Below, in pieces: positions 35,651 through 44,086 of a stretch of DNA of 49,351 bases (its first letter is position 1; every line of letters begins with the position of its first letter). Source of the stretch: Pseudomonadota bacterium (lineage in GTDB: Bacteria > Pseudomonadota > Gammaproteobacteria > DASZBR01). A program made the position numbers and the translations under genes. The notes beneath the pieces were generated by a model. It saw nothing but the letters and a program-made list of their open reading frames with translations, had not been told where the DNA came from and searched no databases. Location of the stretch: assembly GCA_021777765.1 (NCBI GenBank), contig JAJYDF010000026.1:1-49351 (forward strand), written 5' to 3'.

Positions 35651-35771
35651 CCTTCTCCCACCTGTGGGACAAAGTGCCAAAGGCGGATGATGGGATATTA
35701 GAAAGAATTCATCACCAAATTAAATCCACCCTCATCCGCCTTCGGCACCTTCTCCCGCGAGCGGGAGAAGG
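35651..35771. repeat. Two REP-like elements of family 1 in opposite orientation
   Basis: A diverged inverted copy (35651-35694, CCTTCTCCCACCTGTGGGAC followed by the inverse leader) and an intact copy (leader from 35727, palindrome 35748-35771). Together with a GC-free AT stretch they occupy the 346-bp gap between the decayed repeat-protein gene and mltB; no gene is visible in that gap. Confidence 0.85.
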
Positions 35772-35829
35772 AAAAAATATGAGAAATTAATTTATTAACA
35801 TTGTTGTTGCGCGAAGATCACTAGATCAC

Positions 35830-35845
35830 ATCTGATCGATCAGAT
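35830..35845. promoter_or_regulatory. 16-bp perfect palindrome upstream of mltB
   Basis: ATCTGATCGATCAGAT, ~40 bp before the mltB start and next to a second GATCACTAGATC dyad. Possible binding site of a dimeric regulator at the mltB promoter; it also marks the right edge of the accessory region. Confidence 0.35.
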
Positions 35846-35884
35846 AAGATATTTTAGTTTAACTTCTGCTTAAGGATGCTGACT

Positions 35885-36898
35885 GTGTTTAAAACAATGA
35901 CAAATGTTGTTGCCTGTGTATTATTTTGTATTTTTCTCAGCGGTTGTGCCACAACAACTAATCAGCCTTATGCAGAACGACCTGATGTACAAGCGTTTAT
36001 TCAACATGTCTCAGTGAAAGACCATTTCGATCAACAGCAACTCACTATGCTGTTCTATAACGTAAAACCAAATCCTGCTGTATTAAATGCAATGGGCAAA
36101 CCCAGTGAGCATGTATCACCATGGGTGGTCTATCGCGGTATTTTTATAACGCCTGATCGTGCACAAGAAGGCGCAATTTTCTGGGAAAAACATCAACAAA
36201 CTTTGGCGTATGCGCAACATAAATATGGCGTACCACCACAAATAATTGTCGCTATTCTCGGTGTTGAAACGCGATTTGGTCGCATCCAAGGAAATTATAA
36301 TGTATTAGACACATTGAGCACCCTCGCATTTGATTATCCAAGACGTTCACATTTTTTCAAATATGAATTAGAACAATATTTAATTTTATTACGTGATGCA
36401 CAATTTGATCCTTATCATCTCAATGGATCTTATGCAGGCGCATTTGGTGAACCGCAATTTATGCCGGATGATTATTTAAAATATGCAGTGTCAGCTACGG
36501 GTAATAAATATCCTAATTTATGGACTAGCGCAGATGATTCCATTTTAAGTATTGCCAATTATTTCCATGCGTATGGTTGGCAACCAGGGCGCATCGTTGC
36601 AGTTCGCGTCAATGTGGTTGGACAAGGTTTTTACAAATTAGATAATTTCAGTTCTTTGAAACCGATATATACAGTTGGTCAATTAGCGCAATATGGTATT
36701 ACACCAGTAGTGCACTTATCTCCGACTGAACGCGTGAATTTCATGGTATTTATGTCACCACAGGGTCCTGAATTTTGGTTAGGATTACAAAATTTTCACG
36801 TTATTACAGGTTATAACCCCAGTGCATTTTATGCGATGACAGTCTATCAACTTAGCCAAGCTATTTTAGAACAAAGGAATATTCGTGAAAATTATTAA
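35885..36898 (+). CDS. mltB: Membrane-bound lytic murein transglycosylase B
   Basis: About 337 residues. I prefer the GTG at 35885 (AAGGA eight bases upstream); an ATG at 35876 is in frame but sits on the ribosome site. The N-terminus is a lipoprotein signal with lipobox 'FLSGC', so it should be tethered to the outer membrane. Catalytic motif 'GVETRFGRIQG' contains the Glu near residue 127; 'GAFGEPQFMPDDYLKY' and 'SIANYFHAYGW' are also diagnostic. It cleaves glycan strands to 1,6-anhydro ends during wall turnover. It overlaps rlpA by 14 bases. Confidence 0.95.
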   Translation: MFKTMTNVVACVLFCIFLSGCATTTNQPYAERPDVQAFIQHVSVKDHFDQQQLTMLFYNVKPNPAVLNAMGKPSEHVSPWVVYRGIFITPDRAQEGAIFWEKHQQTLAYAQHKYGVPPQIIVAILGVETRFGRIQGNYNVLDTLSTLAFDYPRRSHFFKYELEQYLILLRDAQFDPYHLNGSYAGAFGEPQFMPDDYLKYAVSATGNKYPNLWTSADDSILSIANYFHAYGWQPGRIVAVRVNVVGQGFYKLDNFSSLKPIYTVGQLAQYGITPVVHLSPTERVNFMVFMSPQGPEFWLGLQNFHVITGYNPSAFYAMTVYQLSQAILEQRNIRENY

Positions 36899-37712
36899 TC
36901 CCGTTAAAAAATTAGTCTTTTTACTATTTTTATTACAACTGGCTGGTTGCGCCACAGTCAGCCATCATAAACATCATGAATATTATTATGGTCAAGATGG
37001 TGCGCCAGCAGATACGAATATTGATGTCTCTAAAATTCCAAATGCTGTGCCTCAAGTTGAGCCAATGTGTAAATATGGCAATATGAGTTCTTATGAAGTG
37101 GATGGTGAAACTTATCATGTATTAAAAAGTTGTGAGGGCTATGATCAACGCGGTATTGCTTCATGGTATGGCACTAAATTTCAAGGGCACCGTACTTCTT
37201 GTGGCGAACCCTATACTCTTTATGGCATGACTGCGGCTAGTAAAGTTTTACCACTACCCACTTATGTACAAGTCACCAACTTAAAAAATGGTAAACAATG
37301 TATTGTTAAAGTAAATGATCGTGGACCATTTCATGAAAATCGCATTATTGATTTATCTTTTGTCGCTGCAAAAAAATTAGGTATTTATCCTGCAGGTACT
37401 GGGTTAGTAGAAGTAAAAGCGATTAATCCTAATAATCCAAGTGCTGTATTAAATTCACCCACCATTTTACCTTCACATCCGCAAATTTATTTACAAATTG
37501 GAGCTTTTGCTAATAAATCTAATGCAGATAATCTTGCATTAACCATAAGGTCTTACACCGATGCACCAATTAATATTCGTACAGCGGTAATCAATGGCAA
37601 AATGTTATACCGCGTACAAATTGGTCCGATTAGCAATGTTGATAGCGATGACGCTCTGCATCATGAACTAATTGAAGATAGGCTTGGACAACCCATGACT
37701 GTGATTCAGTAA
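36885..37712 (+). CDS. rlpA: RlpA-family septal lytic transglycosylase with SPOR domain
   Basis: 275 residues: lipobox 'LAGC' (Cys ~22), then the RlpA double-psi beta-barrel with 'GIASWYGTKFQGHRTSCGE' and 'VKVNDRGPFHENRIIDLS' (catalytic Asp and conserved His region, ~85-175), and a C-terminal SPOR domain (~205-275, 'IYLQIGAFANKSNADNL') that binds denuded glycan at the septum. Standard order after mltB in this gene block, overlapping it, so they share a transcript. A hairpin follows the stop. Confidence 0.94.
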   Translation: MKIINPVKKLVFLLFLLQLAGCATVSHHKHHEYYYGQDGAPADTNIDVSKIPNAVPQVEPMCKYGNMSSYEVDGETYHVLKSCEGYDQRGIASWYGTKFQGHRTSCGEPYTLYGMTAASKVLPLPTYVQVTNLKNGKQCIVKVNDRGPFHENRIIDLSFVAAKKLGIYPAGTGLVEVKAINPNNPSAVLNSPTILPSHPQIYLQIGAFANKSNADNLALTIRSYTDAPINIRTAVINGKMLYRVQIGPISNVDSDDALHHELIEDRLGQPMTVIQ

Positions 37713-37716
37713 AAAC

Positions 37717-37754
37717 ATAGCTTATTTCTCACAAAACAGTAAGAAATAAGCTAT
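37717..37754. terminator. Stem-loop after rlpA
   Basis: Perfect 13-bp stem (ATAGCTTATTTCT / AGAAATAAGCTAT) with a 12-base loop, five bases after the rlpA stop. The downstream AATTATAG is not a T-run, so Rho-independent termination is uncertain; an RNA-processing hairpin is the alternative. Confidence 0.4.
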
Positions 37755-37820
37755 AATTATAGATTATACGATTTATCGTCCTCGTCGAAATCACCTATGA
37801 GGTGTGTTGAGGTTAGCAGT

Positions 37821-38042
37821 ATGATCAACCGCTCTATCGATTATTGTCGACTGCAAATTATTGCAGTTCGATGGCAAAATGATATGAACTACCGATTGCT
37901 TTTCCAAAACAATTTGGAAAAAGCACTTGCGGAATATCCACTTACCCCCGAAGAAAAGCATGTCATTATGGAATGGCATAAATTACCCGGCAGTGAATTA
38001 GAAGCCATGATAAATAAAGGAATTTTATTTTTGATGCGATAA
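37821..38042 (+). CDS. Small protein of unknown function
   Basis: 73 residues from the ATG at 37821, which has GAGG at the correct distance; an upstream ATG (37797) lacks one. A stretch 'LEKALAEYPLTPEEKHVIME' resembles the small helical domain of LigA/extradiol-dioxygenase alpha subunits and of some RiPP-associated proteins ('AL..Y.LT.EE..AL'), but the similarity is short. It is inserted between rlpA and dac, which are usually adjacent. Expression and role unknown. Confidence 0.5.
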   Translation: MINRSIDYCRLQIIAVRWQNDMNYRLLFQNNLEKALAEYPLTPEEKHVIMEWHKLPGSELEAMINKGILFLMR

Positions 38043-38143
38043 TAATGAAGGAATATATTGATTATTTATATCATTAGATCTTAATCTTTCCACTTCTTAT
38101 GGAAACATAATTTTTGTTGCCTACATAATCGAGAGGTGGTTGT

Positions 38144-39652
38144 ATGGAAATTCCTGACAAACTTAATTTAGATGTATTAAAAATAGTCAATCGTCTCTAC
38201 GATATGCGATTTTTTATTGCTGAACCACACCTTCATGCTGTCAGATTTAACAAGTGGTTATACTTGTGGAATGAAAATCATGAAATGATTAACAAAGAAC
38301 ATTTTTTAGCTATCAGGCAATTTAGCCATTCATTTTTAAAATCATTTACTGCAAACAACCAGCTCGATAGTTTCTTTGAAAAACTATTAGGTGAAGAAGT
38401 GGGAAAAAATACGCATCATTCTGGTTTATTACAAAACAGACCCCAGCCTATTTATTATTTTCTCATTAATTCTAAAAACAAAACAGTCACTGAATTTTTG
38501 ATAAATAATTTACATAATTTAGATGCTGCATTTAATGCGTGGCAATCCTATAAAAACCAACACTCCTCTTTAACTCAATTAATAAGAGCGTGCAAAAATG
38601 AAATCGATAAAAAATCCATCAGAAATGCAACATTAAAAATGACTTTAGATATAACGAAAGCGATACAACCTACACTCGACAAATCAAAAGTGGTTTCTAT
38701 CGAACCAATTCCACATCGACCACCAATTACTTTATCTCATCCAGAAGAACTTCCTATTTTAAAACAATTAATTCAAAAAATTTATCCTGTAACCGGCGAA
38801 ACGCTTTTACCACATACTGAAAACCTCATTAATCTACGCAATCGTTTTAACGCATTAACTGGCACAAATCATTTAATACAATTATTTTTATTAGATGAAT
38901 GTATCATACGATGCTTTATGCATAATTATGCCTATAGTGAAAAAAAATTAATGAATTCCTATTTTGAGATTTTATCTCATCATTTACTTTCACTATTAAC
39001 ACCCTATTCAGCGTATAGAACCTCTTCACCACAAGCACCTGGTTATGAATTAGATCACTATCTCAATTACACAAAAAAGATTATGGATTTAGGTAATATT
39101 TTTCTGCGCAATTATTTCTCGTTTAGTTTGGCACATTTAAATTTAGACTTGATGGCTCTCGTGAGCGAAATCACACAACAAAAAATATTAGAAGAGGACG
39201 ACATCATTGATCCTGATGCAGAAAATGATTTGCCAAATACACAGGAATTAAATGCCACACAAATAGATGATAATGATGTTCCAAGCACACAAGAAGATCG
39301 ATCCAGCGCGCCACCGTCACAGGAACATTTACAACCTGAAATAACAACAGACGGCGTTGACGAATCAGCTCAAACATCTCCCAGCAAAGAACCTTTAAAA
39401 AGAAAACACTCCTTGGATGAAACGGGTGATATTGCTTTAGCTGAAGAAGAAGATCATGATAAACCCTCTCAGAAAAAAAGTAGATTTTGTCAAAACGTGA
39501 GTGCAGTGAACCGACGTGTGAAATCAGATTTACCCGAACAAATAGCGCATGCATTAGAACGACGTGGCTTATTTAATACGCCATTAGCAAGAAGGTGCAA
39601 GTCCTCTCCTGAGGTTTTAACCCGCCATACTTTCACATCAACTTGTTTTTAA
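38144..39652 (+). CDS. Unrecognised 502-residue protein with acidic tail and NLS-like clusters, effector candidate
   Basis: Residues 1-350 are helical and folded in appearance, without a known domain. Residues ~350-440 are acidic and Ser/Gln/Pro-rich, clearly disordered ('DDNDVPSTQEDRSSAPPSQE'). They are interrupted by two basic clusters, 'PLKRKHSLDE' and 'KPSQKKSRF', spaced like a bipartite nuclear-localisation signal, and the C-terminus is Arg-rich ('LARRCKSSPE'). No signal peptide. A AGAGGTGG ribosome site precedes the ATG. It interrupts the conserved rlpA-dac order. Effector or nuclear targeting is inference from composition and lineage, not shown by homology. Confidence 0.6.
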   Translation: MEIPDKLNLDVLKIVNRLYDMRFFIAEPHLHAVRFNKWLYLWNENHEMINKEHFLAIRQFSHSFLKSFTANNQLDSFFEKLLGEEVGKNTHHSGLLQNRPQPIYYFLINSKNKTVTEFLINNLHNLDAAFNAWQSYKNQHSSLTQLIRACKNEIDKKSIRNATLKMTLDITKAIQPTLDKSKVVSIEPIPHRPPITLSHPEELPILKQLIQKIYPVTGETLLPHTENLINLRNRFNALTGTNHLIQLFLLDECIIRCFMHNYAYSEKKLMNSYFEILSHHLLSLLTPYSAYRTSSPQAPGYELDHYLNYTKKIMDLGNIFLRNYFSFSLAHLNLDLMALVSEITQQKILEEDDIIDPDAENDLPNTQELNATQIDDNDVPSTQEDRSSAPPSQEHLQPEITTDGVDESAQTSPSKEPLKRKHSLDETGDIALAEEEDHDKPSQKKSRFCQNVSAVNRRVKSDLPEQIAHALERRGLFNTPLARRCKSSPEVLTRHTFTSTCF

Positions 39653-39753
39653 ATTTCAGATTACAGAATGGATATTGAAGAAAAACCTGTTGGTGTTACA
39701 ATAATTTTCTGCCTTATAGGCTTAATTTTTTTAACAAATCATAAAGGTTTATT

Positions 39754-41061
39754 ATGAAAAACACTTTAAAAATGTCTGCACTTCCTCTGAGCATTTGTTT
39801 AGCGGCTATGATATACAACGCTAATATCTCTGCTGCAGATACTTCTTCCACATCGGTGTTTGCTAATTTACCAGCACATACCACTGTCCCTGTAGCAAAC
39901 AAACCTACTGACAATAACACAGCAACACCCATACCAAACGCAGCATTGATTCCAAATACAAAACCTACGCAAATTGTGACGCCCACCCCGCCTAATATTG
40001 CTGCTAATGGTTACATTTTAATTGATGTTAATAGTGGAAAAGTGTTGGCTGCGCAAAATCCCGATCAAAAAATGGAACCAGCCAGTTTAACGAAATTAAT
40101 GACCTTGTATATTACTTTTGAAGCATTACACGAAGGACGCATTCATTTAACCGATCCTGTGACTATCAGTGAACATGCATGGCGAACTGGTGGATCGCGC
40201 ATGTTTGCACAAGTAGGCACAACACCCACAGTAGAACAATTAATTCAAGGCATTATTGTGCAATCCGGTAATGATGCCTGTGTTGCAATGGCAGAATATA
40301 TTGCAGGTACAGAAGATTCATTTGTTAATTTAATGAATCAGCAAGCCGCGTTATTACATATGAATAATACGCATTATTTTGATAGTACGGGCATGCCTAA
40401 TCCGCAACATTATTCAACACCACGTGATTTATCTATTTTAGCGCGATCCATTATTTTAAATTTTCCTGAGTATTATCATTATTTCGGTGAAAAAGAATTT
40501 ACTTATAACAATATTAAACAACCTAATCGTAACCGTTTATTATGGCGCGATTCTAGCGTAGATGGTTTAAAAACAGGTCATACTTCAACAGCAGGTTTTT
40601 GTTTAATTGCATCAGCACAACGCAACGGGTCACGCATGTTATCCGTATTATTAGGCGCCCCTTCTGATGAAGCACGTGCTGCTGATAGTGAAAGTTTATT
40701 GACGTATGGATTTCGATTTTTTGAAAGCCATAAATTATATAATGCTAATACACCTATTGCTCAAGCACACGTTTGGTTTGGTCAACAAAATCAATTAAAT
40801 GTGGGGGTTTTAGATAATTTATATGTCACTGTAACGCCAGGACAATTTCCAAATATAGAAGTCGAGACACAAATCGACCCTAAATTAAAAGCGCCTATTA
40901 CTAAAGGGCAGGTCGTGGGCAATATTAATGTGACGCTCGATGGGCAAACTATTTCCTCAACACCATTAATTGCATTAGATGATGTTCTAAAAGCAAATAT
41001 ATTTGCAAGAATGATTGATCATGTGAGTTATTTCTTTCATCATTTTTTTGATAAAGGTTAA
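39754..41061 (+). CDS. dacC: D-alanyl-D-alanine carboxypeptidase (PBP5/6 type)
   Basis: 435 residues. Signal peptide (cleaved near 'ISAAD'), a Thr/Pro/Asn-rich linker, then the peptidase S11 core: 'SLTK' (catalytic Ser and Lys, ~residue 110), 'SGN' (~170) and 'KTG' (~273). A C-terminal beta domain and an amphipathic membrane helix follow ('IFARMIDHVSYFFHHFFD'). It trims pentapeptides to tetrapeptides in the periplasm. dacA would be an equally valid name. Head of the dac-dat-DUF493-lipB-lipA run. Confidence 0.95.
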   Translation: MKNTLKMSALPLSICLAAMIYNANISAADTSSTSVFANLPAHTTVPVANKPTDNNTATPIPNAALIPNTKPTQIVTPTPPNIAANGYILIDVNSGKVLAAQNPDQKMEPASLTKLMTLYITFEALHEGRIHLTDPVTISEHAWRTGGSRMFAQVGTTPTVEQLIQGIIVQSGNDACVAMAEYIAGTEDSFVNLMNQQAALLHMNNTHYFDSTGMPNPQHYSTPRDLSILARSIILNFPEYYHYFGEKEFTYNNIKQPNRNRLLWRDSSVDGLKTGHTSTAGFCLIASAQRNGSRMLSVLLGAPSDEARAADSESLLTYGFRFFESHKLYNANTPIAQAHVWFGQQNQLNVGVLDNLYVTVTPGQFPNIEVETQIDPKLKAPITKGQVVGNINVTLDGQTISSTPLIALDDVLKANIFARMIDHVSYFFHHFFDKG

Positions 41062-41063
41062 TA

Positions 41064-41909
41064 GTGACTACTGCTTTTTTGAACGGACAATTTTTACCAT
41101 TAGATGAAGCACGCGTATCGCCTATGGATCGTGCTTATTTATTTGGTGATGCAGTTTATGAAGTTATTCCCGCCTATAACGGTAAAATATTTAGTATTCA
41201 AGAACATTTAGCAAGATTAAATCGTAGCCTTTCTGCAATTAAATTAGTTTCACCTTATGCTGAACATGAATTGCATTCCATTTTACAACAATTAATCGAT
41301 CGTAATGGTGGTGGTGATCAATCTATTTATTTACAAATTTCACGTGGCCCAGCGCCTGTCAGAGAACATACATTTCCAGAAAAAATCCAACCGACTACAT
41401 TTGCATATAGTATGCCAATAACATGGCAAAAAATTGAGGATTTAGCAAAAGGTATTTCAGCAATTACTTATCCTGATAATCGTTGGGAAAATTGTTTTAT
41501 TAAATCCACTAATTTATTAGGCAATATATTAGCAAGACAAACTGCAATCGAAGCTGGCGCACAAGAAGCTATTTTAATTCGCGATGGTAATGCTATTGAG
41601 GGTTCCTCCAGTAATTTATTTTTTGTGTATAATAATCAGTTGCTAACACCTCCTGCTGATGTTCATATTTTAGGTGGTGTAACTCGTGATTTTATTATTA
41701 AATTAGCAAAACACAATCAAATTGATGTTGTTGAAAAAAATGTACCGCAAGAATTAATTTGGCAAGCCAATGAAATTTGGATATCGAGTTCCGGAAGAGA
41801 AATTGTTCCTGTCTTAAAAGTAAATGATAAAATTATTGGCGATGGGGTTGCTGGGCCTTTGTGGCAGAAAATGATTACTTTGTATCGAGAGTTTAGAAAT
41901 AAAATTTAA
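41064..41909 (+). CDS. dat: D-amino acid (D-alanine) aminotransferase
   Basis: 281 residues, class IV PLP enzyme. Starts at a GTG two bases after the dac stop. 'DEARVSPMDRAYLFGDAVYE' is the class-IV entry motif; the PLP-binding Lys is in 'CFIKSTNLLGN' (~147) and 'AIEGSSSNLFFV' is the conserved Glu/Ser loop. It converts D-alanine and 2-oxoglutarate to D-glutamate and pyruvate, feeding peptidoglycan synthesis, which fits the neighbouring wall genes. This dac-dat pairing is characteristic of Legionella/Coxiella-type genomes (from memory). Confidence 0.94.
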   Translation: MTTAFLNGQFLPLDEARVSPMDRAYLFGDAVYEVIPAYNGKIFSIQEHLARLNRSLSAIKLVSPYAEHELHSILQQLIDRNGGGDQSIYLQISRGPAPVREHTFPEKIQPTTFAYSMPITWQKIEDLAKGISAITYPDNRWENCFIKSTNLLGNILARQTAIEAGAQEAILIRDGNAIEGSSSNLFFVYNNQLLTPPADVHILGGVTRDFIIKLAKHNQIDVVEKNVPQELIWQANEIWISSSGREIVPVLKVNDKIIGDGVAGPLWQKMITLYREFRNKI

Positions 41910-41933
41910 TTCGCATTTTTTTCAGAGATTATT

Positions 41934-42197
41934 ATGACAGATAATTCCGCATTAAAATTCCCCACTGATTTTCCGATTAAAATTATGGGACTTGCTTCAA
42001 AAGAATTTGAATCCGCTGTGCGCGATATTTTTCAAAAACATTTTCCTGAATTAACAGAAACCGCTATTTCATTTCGCAGCAGTGCTGATGGGAAATATTT
42101 ATCGATAACAATTGTTGTATTAGCAACGAGTAAAGCGCAATTAGATGCGGTGTATATGGAACTGACTGCTTCGGAGTTTGTGATAATGGCGTTGTGA
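41934..42197 (+). CDS. DUF493 family protein (YbeD-like)
   Basis: 87 residues, the typical length. 'LKFPTDFPIKIMGLASKEFE' opens the ferredoxin-like fold and 'SADGKYLSITIVVLATSKAQ' follows. YbeD-type proteins are thought to be small regulatory or ligand-binding proteins; the gene lies between dac and lipB in most gammaproteobacteria, and its position here confirms the call. Function not established. Confidence 0.93.
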   Translation: MTDNSALKFPTDFPIKIMGLASKEFESAVRDIFQKHFPELTETAISFRSSADGKYLSITIVVLATSKAQLDAVYMELTASEFVIMAL

Positions 42198-42210
42198 TTC
42201 TTTAGGGCTT

Positions 42211-42250
42211 CCCTCACCCTCACCCGCTCCCTAAAGGGAGAGGGTGAGGG
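42211..42250. repeat. REP-like element, family 2
   Basis: Leader CCCTCACCCTCACCC, centre CTCCCTAAAGGGAG and inverse tail GGGTGAGGG form a 40-bp dyad in the short gap between DUF493 and lipB, within an operon. Same family as 21355-21389. Confidence 0.85.
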
Positions 42251-42290
42251 CATTTCGAAGTAATACATTAATTTAAATTAGACTACCTCC

Positions 42291-42935
42291 ATGAACGCAT
42301 TAGAAAATAAATCTTTAGTTTCAAACAAATCAATTATCCCTCGCTATTTAGGCAAGCAAGATTATTTACCTATCTGGCAGGCCATGCGTGAATTTACTGA
42401 TCAACGTGGTCCAGAAACCCCCGATGAAATCTGGTTATTAGAACATCCTCCCGTTTACACCCTCGGACAAAATGGTAAAGAAGAGCACATTTTACATATC
42501 ACCGAAATACCGATAATCCATGTAGACCGCGGTGGACAAGTGACTTATCACGGACCAGGTCAATTAGTTGGTTATGTATTAATAGACCTCAAAAGACGCA
42601 ATATGGGCGTGCGCCATTTGGTCACAGCACTTGAACAAGCAGTGATTGCTTTGTTAGCAGATTTTAGTATCAAAGCCCAATCACGCTGTGATGCGCCAGG
42701 GGTTTATGTTGATCAGGCAAAGATTTGTTCTCTGGGATTAAGGGTGCGCCGCGGTTGTTCATTTCATGGGCTGGCATTGAACGTGAATATGGATTTATTG
42801 CCATTCTCACATATAAATCCATGTGGATTTACTAATTTGGCTATTACACAGATGAAGGATTTCGGGGTGGATATTACGCCTGAGCAAGTTGCGCCGTTAT
42901 TGGTGGAGAAATTAATTCATATAATCATGAGTTAA
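42291..42935 (+). CDS. lipB: Octanoyl-[acyl carrier protein]-protein N-octanoyltransferase
   Basis: 214 residues. LipB signature '[19 protein letters not shown]' (~82-100), catalytic Cys in 'INPCGF' (~178) and the partner Lys in '[13 protein letters not shown]' (~141). The enzyme moves octanoyl from ACP to the lipoyl domains of 2-oxoacid dehydrogenases and GcvH; LipA then inserts sulfur. The ribosome site is weak (CTACCTCC... upstream). Followed by a composite REP pair and lipA. Confidence 0.96.
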   Translation: MNALENKSLVSNKSIIPRYLGKQDYLPIWQAMREFTDQRGPETPDEIWLLEHPPVYTLGQNGKEEHILHITEIPIIHVDRGGQVTYHGPGQLVGYVLIDLKRRNMGVRHLVTALEQAVIALLADFSIKAQSRCDAPGVYVDQAKICSLGLRVRRGCSFHGLALNVNMDLLPFSHINPCGFTNLAITQMKDFGVDITPEQVAPLLVEKLIHIIMS

Positions 42936-42948
42936 ATTATGGGTAGCA

Positions 42949-43041
42949 CCCTAACCCTCTCCCTAAAGGGAGAGGGGACTGTATCGTAATGATTCCGTGC
43001 TCAGTTTTAATCCCCTCTCCCTTTAGGGAGAGGGTGAGGGG
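42949..43041. repeat. Inverted pair of family-2 REP-like elements
   Basis: Two copies of the CTCTCCCTAAAGGGAGAG palindrome, one at 42949-42977 and an inverted one at 43011-43041, with their leaders facing outward and a 33-bp unique spacer. They make a larger dyad between lipB and lipA. Composite REP pairs (BIME-like) are known in enterobacteria; this family is different. Confidence 0.85.
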
Positions 43042-43129
43042 TCTAAATCCTCCACCCACCAACAATTCTTTTTCAAATTCCCAGCTCTCAATGTTATACT
43101 ATTTTTTCTCAAATAATTGGGCATAACTC

Positions 43130-44086
43130 ATGGATACACCAAGTACTTCACCATCAACTGGTAAACAACGCGGCGCCGAAAAAATGGCTCGTATTCCAAT
43201 CAAAGTAGTCACTACACAAGAACCTTTACGCAAGCCAGACTGGATTCGCATACGTATCCCGAATACACCCGCTATCAGCAATCTTAAAAATATTCTGCGA
43301 GAAAACCGTTTACATACTGTCTGCGAAGAAGCCGCTTGCCCTAATTTAAGTGAATGTTTCAGCCATGGTACCGCGACATTCATGATCATGGGTGACAAAT
43401 GCACCAGACGTTGTGCATTTTGTGATGTAGCGCATGGCCGTCCTGATCCATTAGACCCTGAAGAACCGCATAATCTGGCGAAAACCATTGCACAAATGGG
43501 ATTAAGATATGTGGTCATTACTTCCGTTGATCGTGATGATTTATTAGATGGTGGCGCCGGCCATTTTACGGCGTGTTTGCAAGCGATTCGTGCAAAATGT
43601 CCTGATATTATCATTGAAACTTTAGTACCCGATTTCCGTGGCCGTATGGAAAAAGCATTAGATGCCATCGCACCATCCCCACCCGATGTGTTTAACCATA
43701 ATACGGAAACCATTCCCCGTTTATACAAACAAATACGACCTGGCTCAGATTACGCATGGTCTTTAAAACTGTTACAAGAATTTAAAAAACGTTTTCCACA
43801 CATTCCGACCAAATCAGGATTGATGTTAGGGCTCGGTGAAACCAATGAGGAAATTGAACAAGTGTTAGTGGATTTGAGAGCACATGATGTCGATATGTTG
43901 ACCTTAGGCCAATATCTCGCCCCAAGCACACATCACACTCCTGTGATGCGTTTTGTAACCCCTGATGAATTTAAACAATTTGGTGAATTGGCCAAAAAAA
44001 TGGGCTTTACCCGCGTCGCAAGTGGCCCGTTAGTCCGCTCTTCTTACCATGCAGATAAACAAGCCGCTGGTGAAAATGTTGCATGA
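43130..44086 (+). CDS. lipA: Lipoyl synthase
   Basis: 318 residues. The N-terminal auxiliary cluster ligands '[12 protein letters not shown]' and the radical-SAM triad 'CTRRCAFCD' (CxxxCxxC) are both intact, and the C-terminal Arg-Ser-Ser-Tyr-His ('RSSYHA') is the third ligand region. It inserts two sulfur atoms into protein-bound octanoate. Its final bases overlap the start of the DedA-PAP2 gene (ATGA). Confidence 0.97.
   Translation: MDTPSTSPSTGKQRGAEKMARIPIKVVTTQEPLRKPDWIRIRIPNTPAISNLKNILRENRLHTVCEEAACPNLSECFSHGTATFMIMGDKCTRRCAFCDVAHGRPDPLDPEEPHNLAKTIAQMGLRYVVITSVDRDDLLDGGAGHFTACLQAIRAKCPDIIIETLVPDFRGRMEKALDAIAPSPPDVFNHNTETIPRLYKQIRPGSDYAWSLKLLQEFKKRFPHIPTKSGLMLGLGETNEEIEQVLVDLRAHDVDMLTLGQYLAPSTHHTPVMRFVTPDEFKQFGELAKKMGFTRVASGPLVRSSYHADKQAAGENVA

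Noticed and set aside
35651..35771. Repeated palindromes considered as a CRISPR array
   Set aside because: No regular spacer units; they are inverted, imperfect REP-like copies.
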